Part shown: one piece after another, positions 26,712-35,699 of the stretch
Layout: each line of letters opens with the position of its first letter
Numbering within the stretch: position 1 is the stretch's first letter
Origin: Chryseobacterium sp. MYb7
GTDB lineage: Bacteria; Bacteroidota; Bacteroidia; Flavobacteriales; Weeksellaceae
DNA length: 64,000 nt
Assembly (NCBI RefSeq): GCF_002979455.1
Contig: NZ_PCOU01000010.1
Coordinates: 1 to 64,000 of the forward strand
Reading direction: 5' to 3'
Notes under the pieces: model-generated
Told to the model about the DNA's origin: nothing
What the model saw: the letters and a program-made list of their open reading frames with translations, nothing else
Databases searched by the model: none
Position numbers and translations under genes: made by a program

Positions 26712-27536
26712 TTAGGAAAAGTTGGTTACAATTTTTAAAAGAGCAGAATTATCCATTTCCGGGATTTCTTCCACTTCATCATCTTTCAGTAAGTGTTTGT
26801 GTTCATCATAGTAAAAAATCTTCCATTCCTTATCATGATATTCTAAAGCAGATAGATTTTCAATCCAGTCACCGGAATTCAAATAAGTACAGGCTCCTTT
26901 TTTATTAACTACCTCACGAATCTGCGGCTGGTGGATATGCCCACACACCACATAGTCATATTGATTGTCAATAGCCAGTTCAGAAGCTGTAAGTTCAAAA
27001 TCTCCAATGTATTTGACTGCTTTTTTCACATTATTTTTGATCTTTTTAGAAAACGAGTATTTCTCTTTACCCATTTTTTCTAAGAACCAATTTACAACAT
27101 TATTGATAATAATAAGAAGATCGTAACCTTTTCCGCCAAGTTTGGCGATCCATTTGGAATGCTGGACGGATGCATCGAAAACATCACCGTGAAATATCCA
27201 GGCTTTTTTCTGATCGATAGTGAGACAGACTTTATTACACACTTTAAGTTTTCCCAGTTCAAAGTCTGTGAACTTACGGAACATTTCATCATGATTGCCC
27301 GTAATGTAATACACATCTGTGTTTTTTGTGGCTAATGAAAGAATCTTTCTGATTACTTTCAAATGAGGTTTAGGGAAGTAAGACTTTTTAAACTGCCAGA
27401 TATCAATAATATCACCGTTTAAAACTAAAGTTTTAGGCTGGATAGAATTGAGGTATCTCAACAATTCTTTAGCCTTACATCCATAAGTTCCCAAATGAAC
27501 ATCCGATATAACAACTAATTCAACGTTTCTTTTCAT
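26712..27536 (-). CDS. LpxH-like metallophosphoesterase
   Basis: Starting from the ATG at 27536 (a TTG lies four codons upstream), this is about 274 residues. All calcineurin-like metal motifs are visible: SDVHLG near residue 10, NGDIIDIW near 41, GNHDE near 78, HGDVFD near 115 and GHIHQPQ near 200. It resembles the UDP-2,3-diacylglucosamine diphosphatase group and its bacterial relatives of unclear substrate, so LpxH function itself is not certain. It is the upstream gene of the pair with the glycosyltransferase. Confidence 0.85.
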   Translation of the reverse strand: MKRNVELVVISDVHLGTYGCKAKELLRYLNSIQPKTLVLNGDIIDIWQFKKSYFPKPHLKVIRKILSLATKNTDVYYITGNHDEMFRKFTDFELGKLKVCNKVCLTIDQKKAWIFHGDVFDASVQHSKWIAKLGGKGYDLLIIINNVVNWFLEKMGKEKYSFSKKIKNNVKKAVKYIGDFELTASELAIDNQYDYVVCGHIHQPQIREVVNKKGACTYLNSGDWIENLSALEYHDKEWKIFYYDEHKHLLKDDEVEEIPEMDNSALLKIVTNFS

Positions 27537-27593
27537 AGTTTTGTACAAAGAAACTAATTGAAAATTAACTGTATATGAATGCTATATTATTTT

Positions 27594-28334
27594 TTATAAA
27601 GAGTCCATCAGCTCTTCTGTGATTTCCATGTTGTGGTAAACGTTTTGAACGTCATCATCCTCTTCGAAACGCTCAAGCATTTTCATATTAGCTTTGAACT
27701 GTTCTGCATTTACTTCTTTTGTATTGTTTGGAATTCTTTGAAGTTCTGCACTTTTAGCTTCAATTCCAAGATCATCCAGTTTGTGAGATAAAGAACCGAA
27801 ATCTTCAAAAGCAGTGGTAATCATTACTTCTTCTTCGTCTTTTTCTACATCTTCTGCACCACCGTCAATCATTTCCATTTCGAAATCATCCCAATCCATT
27901 TTAATCTGAGCCAAATCAATTGTGAAAATTCCTTTTCTGTCGAAGATAAATGCTAATTCGCCATTTTTACCAAGGTTACCGTCAAACTTATTAAAGACAG
28001 CCCTTACATTAGCTACAGTTCTTGTCGTATTGTTTGTAGTACATTCTACAAAGAACGCAACACCACCTTGTCCATAACCTTCATAAGTGATTTCTTCATA
28101 GTTTTCTGCGTCTGCACCACTTGCTTTCTTAATAGCTCTTTCTACATTATCCTTAGGCATGTTGGCTCCTTTCGCGTTTTGGATACATCTTCTCAGCGCA
28201 GGATTAGATTCAGGATCTGTTCCGCCAGCTTTTACAGCTAGTGCAATGTCCTTTCCTATTTTAGAGAATGTTTTGGCCATTTTATCCCATCTGGCCATTT
28301 TAGAAGCTTTTCTATATTCAAATGCTCTTCCCAT
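27594..28334 (-). CDS. YebC/PmpR family protein (TACO1-like)
   Basis: I take the ATG at 28334 (MGRAFEYRKASKMARW), giving 246 residues; a TTG 11 codons upstream is possible but the family starts here. The family motifs are AFEYRKASKMARWDKMAKTFSK at the start and GYGQGGVAFFVECTTNNTTRT near residue 88. Members bind DNA and are described as regulators, and recent work links them to relief of ribosome stalling at prolines. A candidate -7 box is present upstream. It is monocistronic. Confidence 0.93.
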   Translation of the reverse strand: MGRAFEYRKASKMARWDKMAKTFSKIGKDIALAVKAGGTDPESNPALRRCIQNAKGANMPKDNVERAIKKASGADAENYEEITYEGYGQGGVAFFVECTTNNTTRTVANVRAVFNKFDGNLGKNGELAFIFDRKGIFTIDLAQIKMDWDDFEMEMIDGGAEDVEKDEEEVMITTAFEDFGSLSHKLDDLGIEAKSAELQRIPNNTKEVNAEQFKANMKMLERFEEDDDVQNVYHNMEITEELMDSL

Positions 28335-28354
28335 TTTAATTTTTAAATTTCCAA

Positions 28355-28362
28355 CAAAATTA
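28355..28362 (-). promoter_or_regulatory. Candidate -7 box for the yebC-like gene
   Basis: The minus strand reads TAATTTTG, matching TAnnTTTG, and predicts a start of transcription about 14 bases before the chosen ATG. This supports the shorter start. No -33 TTG at normal spacing was found. Confidence 0.35.
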
Positions 28363-28385
28363 CTCAAAAGTCAACAAAAAAAAAA

Positions 28386-28410
28386 ATACCTCCAATAAAA
28401 TTGGAGGTAT
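28386..28410 (-). terminator. Terminator of the OmpA gene
   Basis: ATACCTCCAAT (28386-28396) and ATTGGAGGTAT (28400-28410) form an 11-bp stem with a 3-base loop. An A tract on the plus strand gives U residues after the stem in the minus-strand RNA. Confidence 0.82.
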
Positions 28411-28430
28411 TCATTATTTAGAAAAATTAA

Positions 28431-29942
28431 TTATTTTTTCTTTTTAGCAGCAGCTTTTTTCTTAGCTGGAGCTTTTTTAGTAGCTTTCTTAGTAGCTTTT
28501 TTTGCTGGAGCAACAACATCAGATTTCTGATATTTGTTCCATTCGCTGTCATCACCAATGTATCTAACAGTTACTTTTCTATCAGCTTGTCTTTCAGCAT
28601 CAGATGCAGATTCTGCAACTTTAGCATTTTGCTCACCAATACCTACTGATTTCAATGCGTTAACATCTACACCTCTTGCATCTAAAGCAGCAACTACAGA
28701 AGCAGCTCTTTCTTTAGATAATTTCAAGTTGTAAGCATCACTTCCTTTTTTGTCAGTTTCACCAACTAATAGGAATCTACCTCCATCTTTCTTGATGATT
28801 TCAGAAGCTGTATCTAAAGCACCTTTAGATTCTGGTCTGATAGTAGCTTTGTTGAAATCGAAGTATACGCTCTTAAGGTTCTTTTCAACGTCAGTAGCTG
28901 TTACTTCTTTTGGCTTAGGACATCCGTTGTATTCAGGAAGACCTGGAACAGTAGGACAAGCATCATCTTTATCTAAGATACCGTCACCGTCTGTATCTGG
29001 CCAAGGACAACCGTTGTTTTCAGCAGGACCTGCTACTGTAGGACAAGCGTCATCTTTGTCGATTACACCATCACCGTCAGTATCTGGCCAAGGGCATCCG
29101 TTGTTTTCAACTGGACCAGCCACTTCTGGACATTGATCGTCTTTATCTGGAACTCCGTCACCGTCAGTATCAGGACATCCTTGGAATTCTGGTAAACCTG
29201 GTGTATCTGGACAAAGGTCATCTTTATCTAGGATACCATCCTTATCTCTATCTCTGTTTCCGAATCTGAATAAGATAGAAGCAGAAGCTTGCCAGAAGTT
29301 AGCCACTGTAGAGTGGTCACCTGGAGTTGATACATAGTCTCCTTGAACACCAAGACCGAAGTTCTTAGTTACCCAGAAGTTAGCACCAGCACCTGTAGCT
29401 AAAGCAAAGTGGTTAGCTTTACCGTTTTCGTTACCATCCTTACCATTTGATACATTTTCGATTGGATTACCGTTAGCATCTACAGCAGTTCTTGGGAAAG
29501 TAAGAGCAGTATAATCGTGTCTTAAGTAGTTAGCACCAACTCTTAAATATGGATCAAACCAAGATTCTTCGTTCCATAAAAGACCTGCAGCGTGAGCCTG
29601 GAAACCAAGACCTGTCATTAGGAAAAATTCTTTCCCCATGTTGAATCTTTTGTTTTCAACATTTCCAACAGAAGTCTGCCAGTCAATTACTAAACCTTTA
29701 CCAACGTTTCTAGCAACTGTTAACTTAGATAATGGAGGTGTAATAGAAAAGTTGTTCACATTGAACATACTTTTTGTCAAATTGTTAGCAGAGAACGTAT
29801 TACTGAAACCTGCACGTGCTGCTACGTGGTTTTCTGCATGAGCACCAACTCCGATTAACCACGGATTGTTGGTAGTCTGTGCGAAAACAGTAGAGGCAAC
29901 AGTAAGCGCCAATGCTGAAATTCCTAATTTTAGATTTTTCAT
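28431..29942 (-). CDS. OmpA family outer membrane protein with TSP3 repeats and a lysine-rich tail
   Basis: This 503-residue protein has a signal peptide (cleavage after VFAQ near residue 22). A beta-barrel-like region of about 210 residues follows, then four calcium-binding thrombospondin type-3 repeats (DTDGDGVxDKDDxCP pattern, about residues 233-345) with regular cysteines. The OmpA/MotB peptidoglycan-binding domain starts at VYFDFNKATIRPES. It ends with about 30 residues built from KKA, KKAT and AKKK units. The tail is unusual for an envelope protein and resembles histone H1-like tails. It is likely a major structural outer membrane protein, with a terminator just downstream. Confidence 0.92.
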   Translation of the reverse strand: MKNLKLGISALALTVASTVFAQTTNNPWLIGVGAHAENHVAARAGFSNTFSANNLTKSMFNVNNFSITPPLSKLTVARNVGKGLVIDWQTSVGNVENKRFNMGKEFFLMTGLGFQAHAAGLLWNEESWFDPYLRVGANYLRHDYTALTFPRTAVDANGNPIENVSNGKDGNENGKANHFALATGAGANFWVTKNFGLGVQGDYVSTPGDHSTVANFWQASASILFRFGNRDRDKDGILDKDDLCPDTPGLPEFQGCPDTDGDGVPDKDDQCPEVAGPVENNGCPWPDTDGDGVIDKDDACPTVAGPAENNGCPWPDTDGDGILDKDDACPTVPGLPEYNGCPKPKEVTATDVEKNLKSVYFDFNKATIRPESKGALDTASEIIKKDGGRFLLVGETDKKGSDAYNLKLSKERAASVVAALDARGVDVNALKSVGIGEQNAKVAESASDAERQADRKVTVRYIGDDSEWNKYQKSDVVAPAKKATKKATKKAPAKKKAAAKKKK

Positions 29943-30019
29943 AGAATTAAATGATTAAATAATTGATAATGCAAAATAAATATAATTTTTCTTTATATAC
30001 AAAGTTTTTCAAATGATTT

Positions 30020-30481
30020 TTAACTTTTCTTTAATATTCTGTCCAGGTTCCGTTTATTTTCTCTATCTTTTATCGCCTCTCTTTTATCGAAAAGCTTTTT
30101 CCCTCTACCCAGCGCTATTAGCACCTTTGCTTTACCTCGGTCAGTGATATATAATTTTAAAGGTATTATGGTGTTCCCAGCATCCTTTAACTTTTTTTCA
30201 AGTTTTTGCAATTCTTTTTTGTGCAAGAGCAATTTCCGTTCCCTTTTTGTTTTATGATTGTAAAAAGTTCCTAATTTATATTCATCAATCATCATGTTGA
30301 TGATGTATAATTCCCCATCAATAAACTGACAGAAGGATTCTGTGATGGATGCTTTGGAAGAACGTAAAGATTTTATTTCTGTACCCGTCAAAACCATTCC
30401 GGCTTCGTATTCTTCCAGAATTTCGTATTCAAAACGGGCTCTTTTGTTTAATATGCTAACTGTTTTCTCAATCTTCATCAT
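30020..30481 (-). CDS. smpB: SsrA-binding protein
   Basis: This 153-residue RNA-binding protein partners with tmRNA in trans-translation of stalled ribosomes. The family core is present: NKRARFEYEILEEYEAGMVL, then LTGTEIKSLR near residue 32 and the C-terminal helix-forming GKKLFDKREAIKDRENKR. Two ATGs are adjacent at the start (30481 and 30477). No ssrA gene was seen nearby. Confidence 0.97.
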   Translation of the reverse strand: MMKIEKTVSILNKRARFEYEILEEYEAGMVLTGTEIKSLRSSKASITESFCQFIDGELYIINMMIDEYKLGTFYNHKTKRERKLLLHKKELQKLEKKLKDAGNTIIPLKLYITDRGKAKVLIALGRGKKLFDKREAIKDRENKRNLDRILKKS

Positions 30482-30527
30482 TTTAAAATTTCGTTAATGA
30501 AATATATAAAAAATACCATACATTTAA

Positions 30528-32222
<1,695 letters not shown>

Positions 32223-32246
32223 TCTGAACAACATTAAAATCTATAT

Positions 32247-32280
32247 AAAAATACCTCAAAGCGTTGCTTTGGGGTATTTT
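32247..32280 (+). terminator. Terminator of the ABC-F gene
   Basis: AAAATACCTCAAAGC and GCTTTGGGGTATTTT form a long stem with a 3-base loop and one G-T pair, followed by T-rich sequence. It lies 25 bases after the stop codon. Confidence 0.8.
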
Positions 32281-32303
32281 CGTTTAAACAATAAATAAAA
32301 TAA

Positions 32304-32522
32304 TTATTTCGTTAATCTCACTGCAGGCAAAGAAACAGTTCCTGGATCTTTCCATAAGCCGTCTTTCTCTGCTTTCTTTTTAATAGCTTCTGCTCTCTTA
32401 TTACTATCCGGATGAGAGTTGAACATTTTCTCAAAGTTGGTCTGCGTACTTCCTTCCGAAAGCAAACCTAATTTTTTGAATGCTGTGTACGCTCCTACTA
32501 CATCATATTTATTAGCTTTCAT
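32304..32522 (-). pseudogene. Remnant of an M48-family zinc metallopeptidase (C-terminal end)
   Basis: Only 72 residues remain open. The end (SHPDSNKRAEAIKKKAE) and NKYDVVGAYTAFKKLG fit the C-terminal part of an M48/HtpX-like peptidase. The same frame continues upstream of the first ATG as NCQKSCDF, where a normal M48 protein reads roughly DxYSYDFM, before a TGA stop about 11 codons upstream. The zinc site (HExxH) and the membrane part are absent. This looks like a decayed fragment. It could instead be a translated short protein. The remaining 288 bases up to recJ show no other M48 homology to my eye. Confidence 0.5.
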
Positions 32523-32798
32523 AAAGTCACAACTTTTTTGACAATTATAAAGTCAAAAATTCTCCGAAATCTTTTTTGAATAGTATCTTTATTCCAGACA
32601 AAATGATCATAAAAAACACTTGAAAAGTATCATTTGAATGAGTACAGTATTATTATAAAGACAACCTCTGAAAGAAACAGAAAGAGAGATATTACTATCT
32701 TTTTTACTAACAGAGATAAGTTTTACAAAGGACACCCTTAGTCTTATTTCAAAATCTAATTTGCTGATTTTTAAAGCCACTTTTAGAACTTTTTTCCT
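32523..32798. other. Intergenic region upstream of recJ
   Basis: This stretch contains the decayed continuation of the M48 remnant near 32523-32560, with a GACTTTAT word repeated nearby. The rest is AT-rich. A 70-codon minus-strand open frame here has no recognisable features and I do not consider it a gene. Confidence 0.5.
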
Positions 32799-32806
32799 TA
32801 TTTTTG
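32799..32806 (+). promoter_or_regulatory. Candidate -7 box abutting the recJ start
   Basis: TATTTTTG ends only four bases before the recJ ATG. If functional, transcription would begin near or inside the first codons, giving a leaderless message. Alternatively it may be chance, or a later start may be used. Confidence 0.3.
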
Positions 32807-32810
32807 TGAA

Positions 32811-34523
32811 ATGAGTCAAAAATGGATTTACAAGCCTGAACCCGATGAGGAAGTTGTGGACAGACTAAGTTCGTCACTTGGTTTTGGTACTTTTGAATCT
32901 AAACTTCTCGTTCTGAGAGGAATTGACAATTACCAAAAGGCCAGAGAATTTTTTAAACCCAACCTTAACGATATCCACAATCCATTTTTAATGGCAGATA
33001 TGCAAAAAGCTGTAGAGCGTATTGCAACCGCAATTGAAAATGGTGAAAAAATATTGGTATATGGTGACTATGATGTGGACGGAACCACAGCGGTTGCTTT
33101 AATGTACCTTTATCTCAGTAAGATTGTTGAAAAAAAATATTTAGAATACTATATTCCAGACAGAAATTCTGAAGGATATGGTATTTCTACAGAAGGAATT
33201 GATTTTGCCAAAGAAAATGGTTTTTCATTAATCATTGCTCTGGACTGCGGAATCAAAGCACTAGACATGATCAGCTATGCCAGTAATCTGGATATAGATT
33301 TTATTATCTGTGATCATCACCTTCCGGGTGAAGAAATCCCCAATGCTGCAGCAGTACTTGATCCTAAAAGAAATGACTGCCGATATCCATTCAAAGAACT
33401 TTCAGGATGTGGTGTTGGTTTTAAACTATGCCAGGGACTTAATACAATTTATAAATTACCGGAAGCAGAATTATTTGAACTGACGGATCTTCTGGCCATC
33501 TCCATTGCAGCAGATATTGTTTCTATGACTGGAGAAAACAGGGTTTTGGCTAAAATGGGATTGAAAACACTCAGAAAGACCAGAAATCTTGGGTTAAGAC
33601 TCTTAATTCCTGAGGATAAGCTTTCTCATTTTGAAATTTCCAATATTGTTTTTGAAATAGCGCCTAAAATCAACGCTGCCGGAAGAATCTCTCATGGTAA
33701 AGCAGCTGTAGAACTTATGGTTTCTGACAATCTGAAACATGCCAACCAGATTGTAAATGATATCATGAATCTCAATGATGAAAGGCGTGAACTGGACATG
33801 AATTCTACACTTTCTGCATTAAACCAGATTATAGAATCTCAGCAGGAAACCAAGCATACCACTATTGTTTACCATCCTGAATGGAACAAAGGAGTCATTG
33901 GTATTGTGGCATCAAGACTTATTGAAACCTATTATAAACCAACCCTTGTATTTACCGATGGTAATAACGGGGAAATGGTAGCTTCTGCAAGATCTGTTTC
34001 TGATTTTGATGTGCATGAAGCTCTTGATCTGTGTTCTGAATATTTCCTTAAATTCGGGGGACATCACGCTGCTGCCGGTCTTTCGATGGAGAAAGATAAG
34101 TTTGCTGCTTTCAAGGAAAAATTTGAAAGAATTGTTTCTGAAAAAATTAAAGAACATCAGAAGGAACCTTCCATTACCATTGATACGGAGATTACGGTGG
34201 ATGAAATCAACAGAGAGTTTATCAATTTCCACAGAAAATTGGCTCCATTTGGGCCTCATAATATGAAACCTATTTTTACCCTGACAGATCAAAAACTTTC
34301 AGGATATGTAAAAACTATGGGGAAAGACAATAATCACCTTAAGTTTTATATCAAGCAGGAATCTACAGGACGAAATATTGAATGTGTCGGATTCAAACTG
34401 GGACAGTTTGTTGAAGATTTTAAAAATAAGAATTTTGATCTTGCTTTTACACTGGAAGAAAACCATTGGAAAGGCAATGTAACGCATTATCTGAACATTA
34501 AGGATGTAAAATTTAGGGAGTAA
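32811..34523 (+). CDS. recJ: Single-stranded-DNA-specific exonuclease RecJ
   Basis: This 570-residue enzyme degrades single-stranded DNA 5'-3' in recombination and mismatch repair. Motifs of the DHH family appear in order: VYGDYDVDGTTA near residue 84, DCGIKAL near 146, CDHHLPGEE near 170, and the DHHA1 glycine motif GGHHAAAGLS near 419. The OB-fold C-terminal part is present. Length is usual. The ATG start is conventional although a -7-like box lies right before it. It is followed by nadD after a repetitive spacer. Confidence 0.96.
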   Translation: MSQKWIYKPEPDEEVVDRLSSSLGFGTFESKLLVLRGIDNYQKAREFFKPNLNDIHNPFLMADMQKAVERIATAIENGEKILVYGDYDVDGTTAVALMYLYLSKIVEKKYLEYYIPDRNSEGYGISTEGIDFAKENGFSLIIALDCGIKALDMISYASNLDIDFIICDHHLPGEEIPNAAAVLDPKRNDCRYPFKELSGCGVGFKLCQGLNTIYKLPEAELFELTDLLAISIAADIVSMTGENRVLAKMGLKTLRKTRNLGLRLLIPEDKLSHFEISNIVFEIAPKINAAGRISHGKAAVELMVSDNLKHANQIVNDIMNLNDERRELDMNSTLSALNQIIESQQETKHTTIVYHPEWNKGVIGIVASRLIETYYKPTLVFTDGNNGEMVASARSVSDFDVHEALDLCSEYFLKFGGHHAAAGLSMEKDKFAAFKEKFERIVSEKIKEHQKEPSITIDTEITVDEINREFINFHRKLAPFGPHNMKPIFTLTDQKLSGYVKTMGKDNNHLKFYIKQESTGRNIECVGFKLGQFVEDFKNKNFDLAFTLEENHWKGNVTHYLNIKDVKFRE

Positions 34524-34642
34524 GAAGGTTGCAGGATTTAGGTTGCAGGGAGTAAAAGCCTGCACAAAGATAAAATTCTGATCAAAATATTGATATTTCA
34601 AACTACTGTAACCCGCTACCTACTACCTATTACCTAACAAAA
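34524..34642. other. Spacer with AGGTTGCAG / ACCTACTACCT-type repeats
   Basis: The recJ-nadD spacer starts with two AGGTTGCAGG-like words and ends with ACCTACTACCTATTACCT. A TGCAGG/CCTGCA hairpin lies inside. The same types of words occur around the IVP-like gene at 19012-19509 and in the nadD downstream spacer, so this looks like a recurrent kind of intergenic filler. No gene is present. Confidence 0.5.
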
Positions 34643-35227
34643 ATGAAAAAAATCGGTTTATTTTTCGGATCATTCAATCCTATTCATATCGGACATCTTA
34701 TTCTGGCAAATTATATTCTGGAAAATTCTGATATGGACGAACTTTGGTTTGTGGTAAGCCCACAAAATCCTTTCAAAGACAAAAAATCTTTGCTGAAAGA
34801 TCATAACCGGCTGGATATGGTACAGCTTGCAGTAAAGAATTATCCGAATATGAGAGCTTCCAATGTGGAATTTTCTCTTCCGATGCCCAGCTATACCATC
34901 GATACTCTTACTTATCTTCATGAGAAATATCCTGAATATTCTTTCAGCCTGATTATGGGAGAAGATAACCTGAAGAGCCTTCACAAGTGGAAAAATTCTG
35001 ATATTCTGATCAAGAATCATCATATTATTGTATATCCAAGAGTATTTGAAGGAGAGAAAAAAGATTCCGAGTATTTACAACACGAAAATATCTCTTTGAT
35101 AAAAGCACCGGTCATAGAGCTTTCTGCTACTGAAATCCGAAATATGATCAAAGATGGTAAAAATGTAAGACCTATGCTGCCTCCTGAAGTTTTTGAATAT
35201 TTGGATGGTAGCAGTTTTTATAAGTAA
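34643..35227 (+). CDS. nadD: Nicotinate-nucleotide adenylyltransferase
   Basis: This 194-residue enzyme adenylates nicotinate mononucleotide in NAD synthesis. The nucleotidyltransferase signature GSFNPIHIGHL (with HxGH) lies at residues 9-19. The FSLIMGEDNLKSLHKW segment near residue 93 and the C-terminal ELSATEIRNMIKDGKNVRPMLPPEVFEYL are typical of the family. Length and start are normal. It may be co-transcribed with recJ. Confidence 0.96.
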   Translation: MKKIGLFFGSFNPIHIGHLILANYILENSDMDELWFVVSPQNPFKDKKSLLKDHNRLDMVQLAVKNYPNMRASNVEFSLPMPSYTIDTLTYLHEKYPEYSFSLIMGEDNLKSLHKWKNSDILIKNHHIIVYPRVFEGEKKDSEYLQHENISLIKAPVIELSATEIRNMIKDGKNVRPMLPPEVFEYLDGSSFYK

Positions 35228-35310
35228 TTTTGCAACCAGAAATGAGAGGCTAAAAACTAAAAGCCAGAGAAAGACTCTTACCTTTTACCTCTCACCTCAT
35301 ACCTCAAGAA
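35228..35310. other. Spacer with inverted repeats
   Basis: TGAGAGG (35243-35249) is complementary to CCTCTCA (35288-35294), and GGCT/AGCC pairs inside it. The 3' side carries ACCTTTTACCTCTCACCTCATACCTC, a variant of the ACCT filler seen in the recJ-nadD spacer. No reading frame is supported. Confidence 0.45.
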
Positions 35311-35649
35311 ATGGAATTCATCGAAAAAATATTCTCAAAATATTCTCAGGAAAAAATCATCAAGTGGTTTAAACAGATTTGTCTGGCAGAAGCCATTTCA
35401 TGTCTTTTACTGTACTGTGTTGCGATGATCTGGATTCGATATGATGAAAATTTATATTCTATTATCTTCATCAGCGTTATTGGGAGTTTACACGGATTAT
35501 TTTTTACACTTTACCTCCTACTCTGCCTTCCTGCAAGAAAAATTTATCATTGGGACGATGAAGATTTTGTTTTCGCCTTACTATCTGCATTTTTCCCTTT
35601 TGCAACAATTTGGGTGGATAAAAAACTTGCCCGATTCGACAGAGAATAA
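35311..35649 (+). CDS. DUF3817-like small membrane protein
   Basis: This 112-residue protein has three predicted membrane helices (about residues 24-42, 49-73 and 85-102). The pattern AEAISCLLLY, then GSLHGLFFTLYLL and SAFFPFATIWVDKKL resembles the DUF3817 family, with the HG and FPF motifs. Members are annotated as integral membrane proteins of unknown function. It follows nadD at 83 bases and ends just before a bidirectional terminator. Confidence 0.75.
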   Translation: MEFIEKIFSKYSQEKIIKWFKQICLAEAISCLLLYCVAMIWIRYDENLYSIIFISVIGSLHGLFFTLYLLLCLPARKIYHWDDEDFVFALLSAFFPFATIWVDKKLARFDRE

Positions 35650-35661
35650 ATAATACAATAA

Positions 35662-35686
35662 AAAAAGGACCTTTTCGGTCCTTTTT
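35662..35686. terminator. Bidirectional terminator between the DUF3817-like gene and the lipoprotein gene
   Basis: AAAAAGGACC and GGTCCTTTTT pair around a TTTTC loop, with A and T tracts on both sides. It can serve both convergent genes. Confidence 0.85.
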
Positions 35687-35699
35687 ATTTTTACAGTGA

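Noticed and set aside
32607..32819. Minus-strand open frame of 70 codons upstream of recJ
   Set aside because: It has no recognisable domain, is of low complexity, overlaps the recJ start and has no supporting context.
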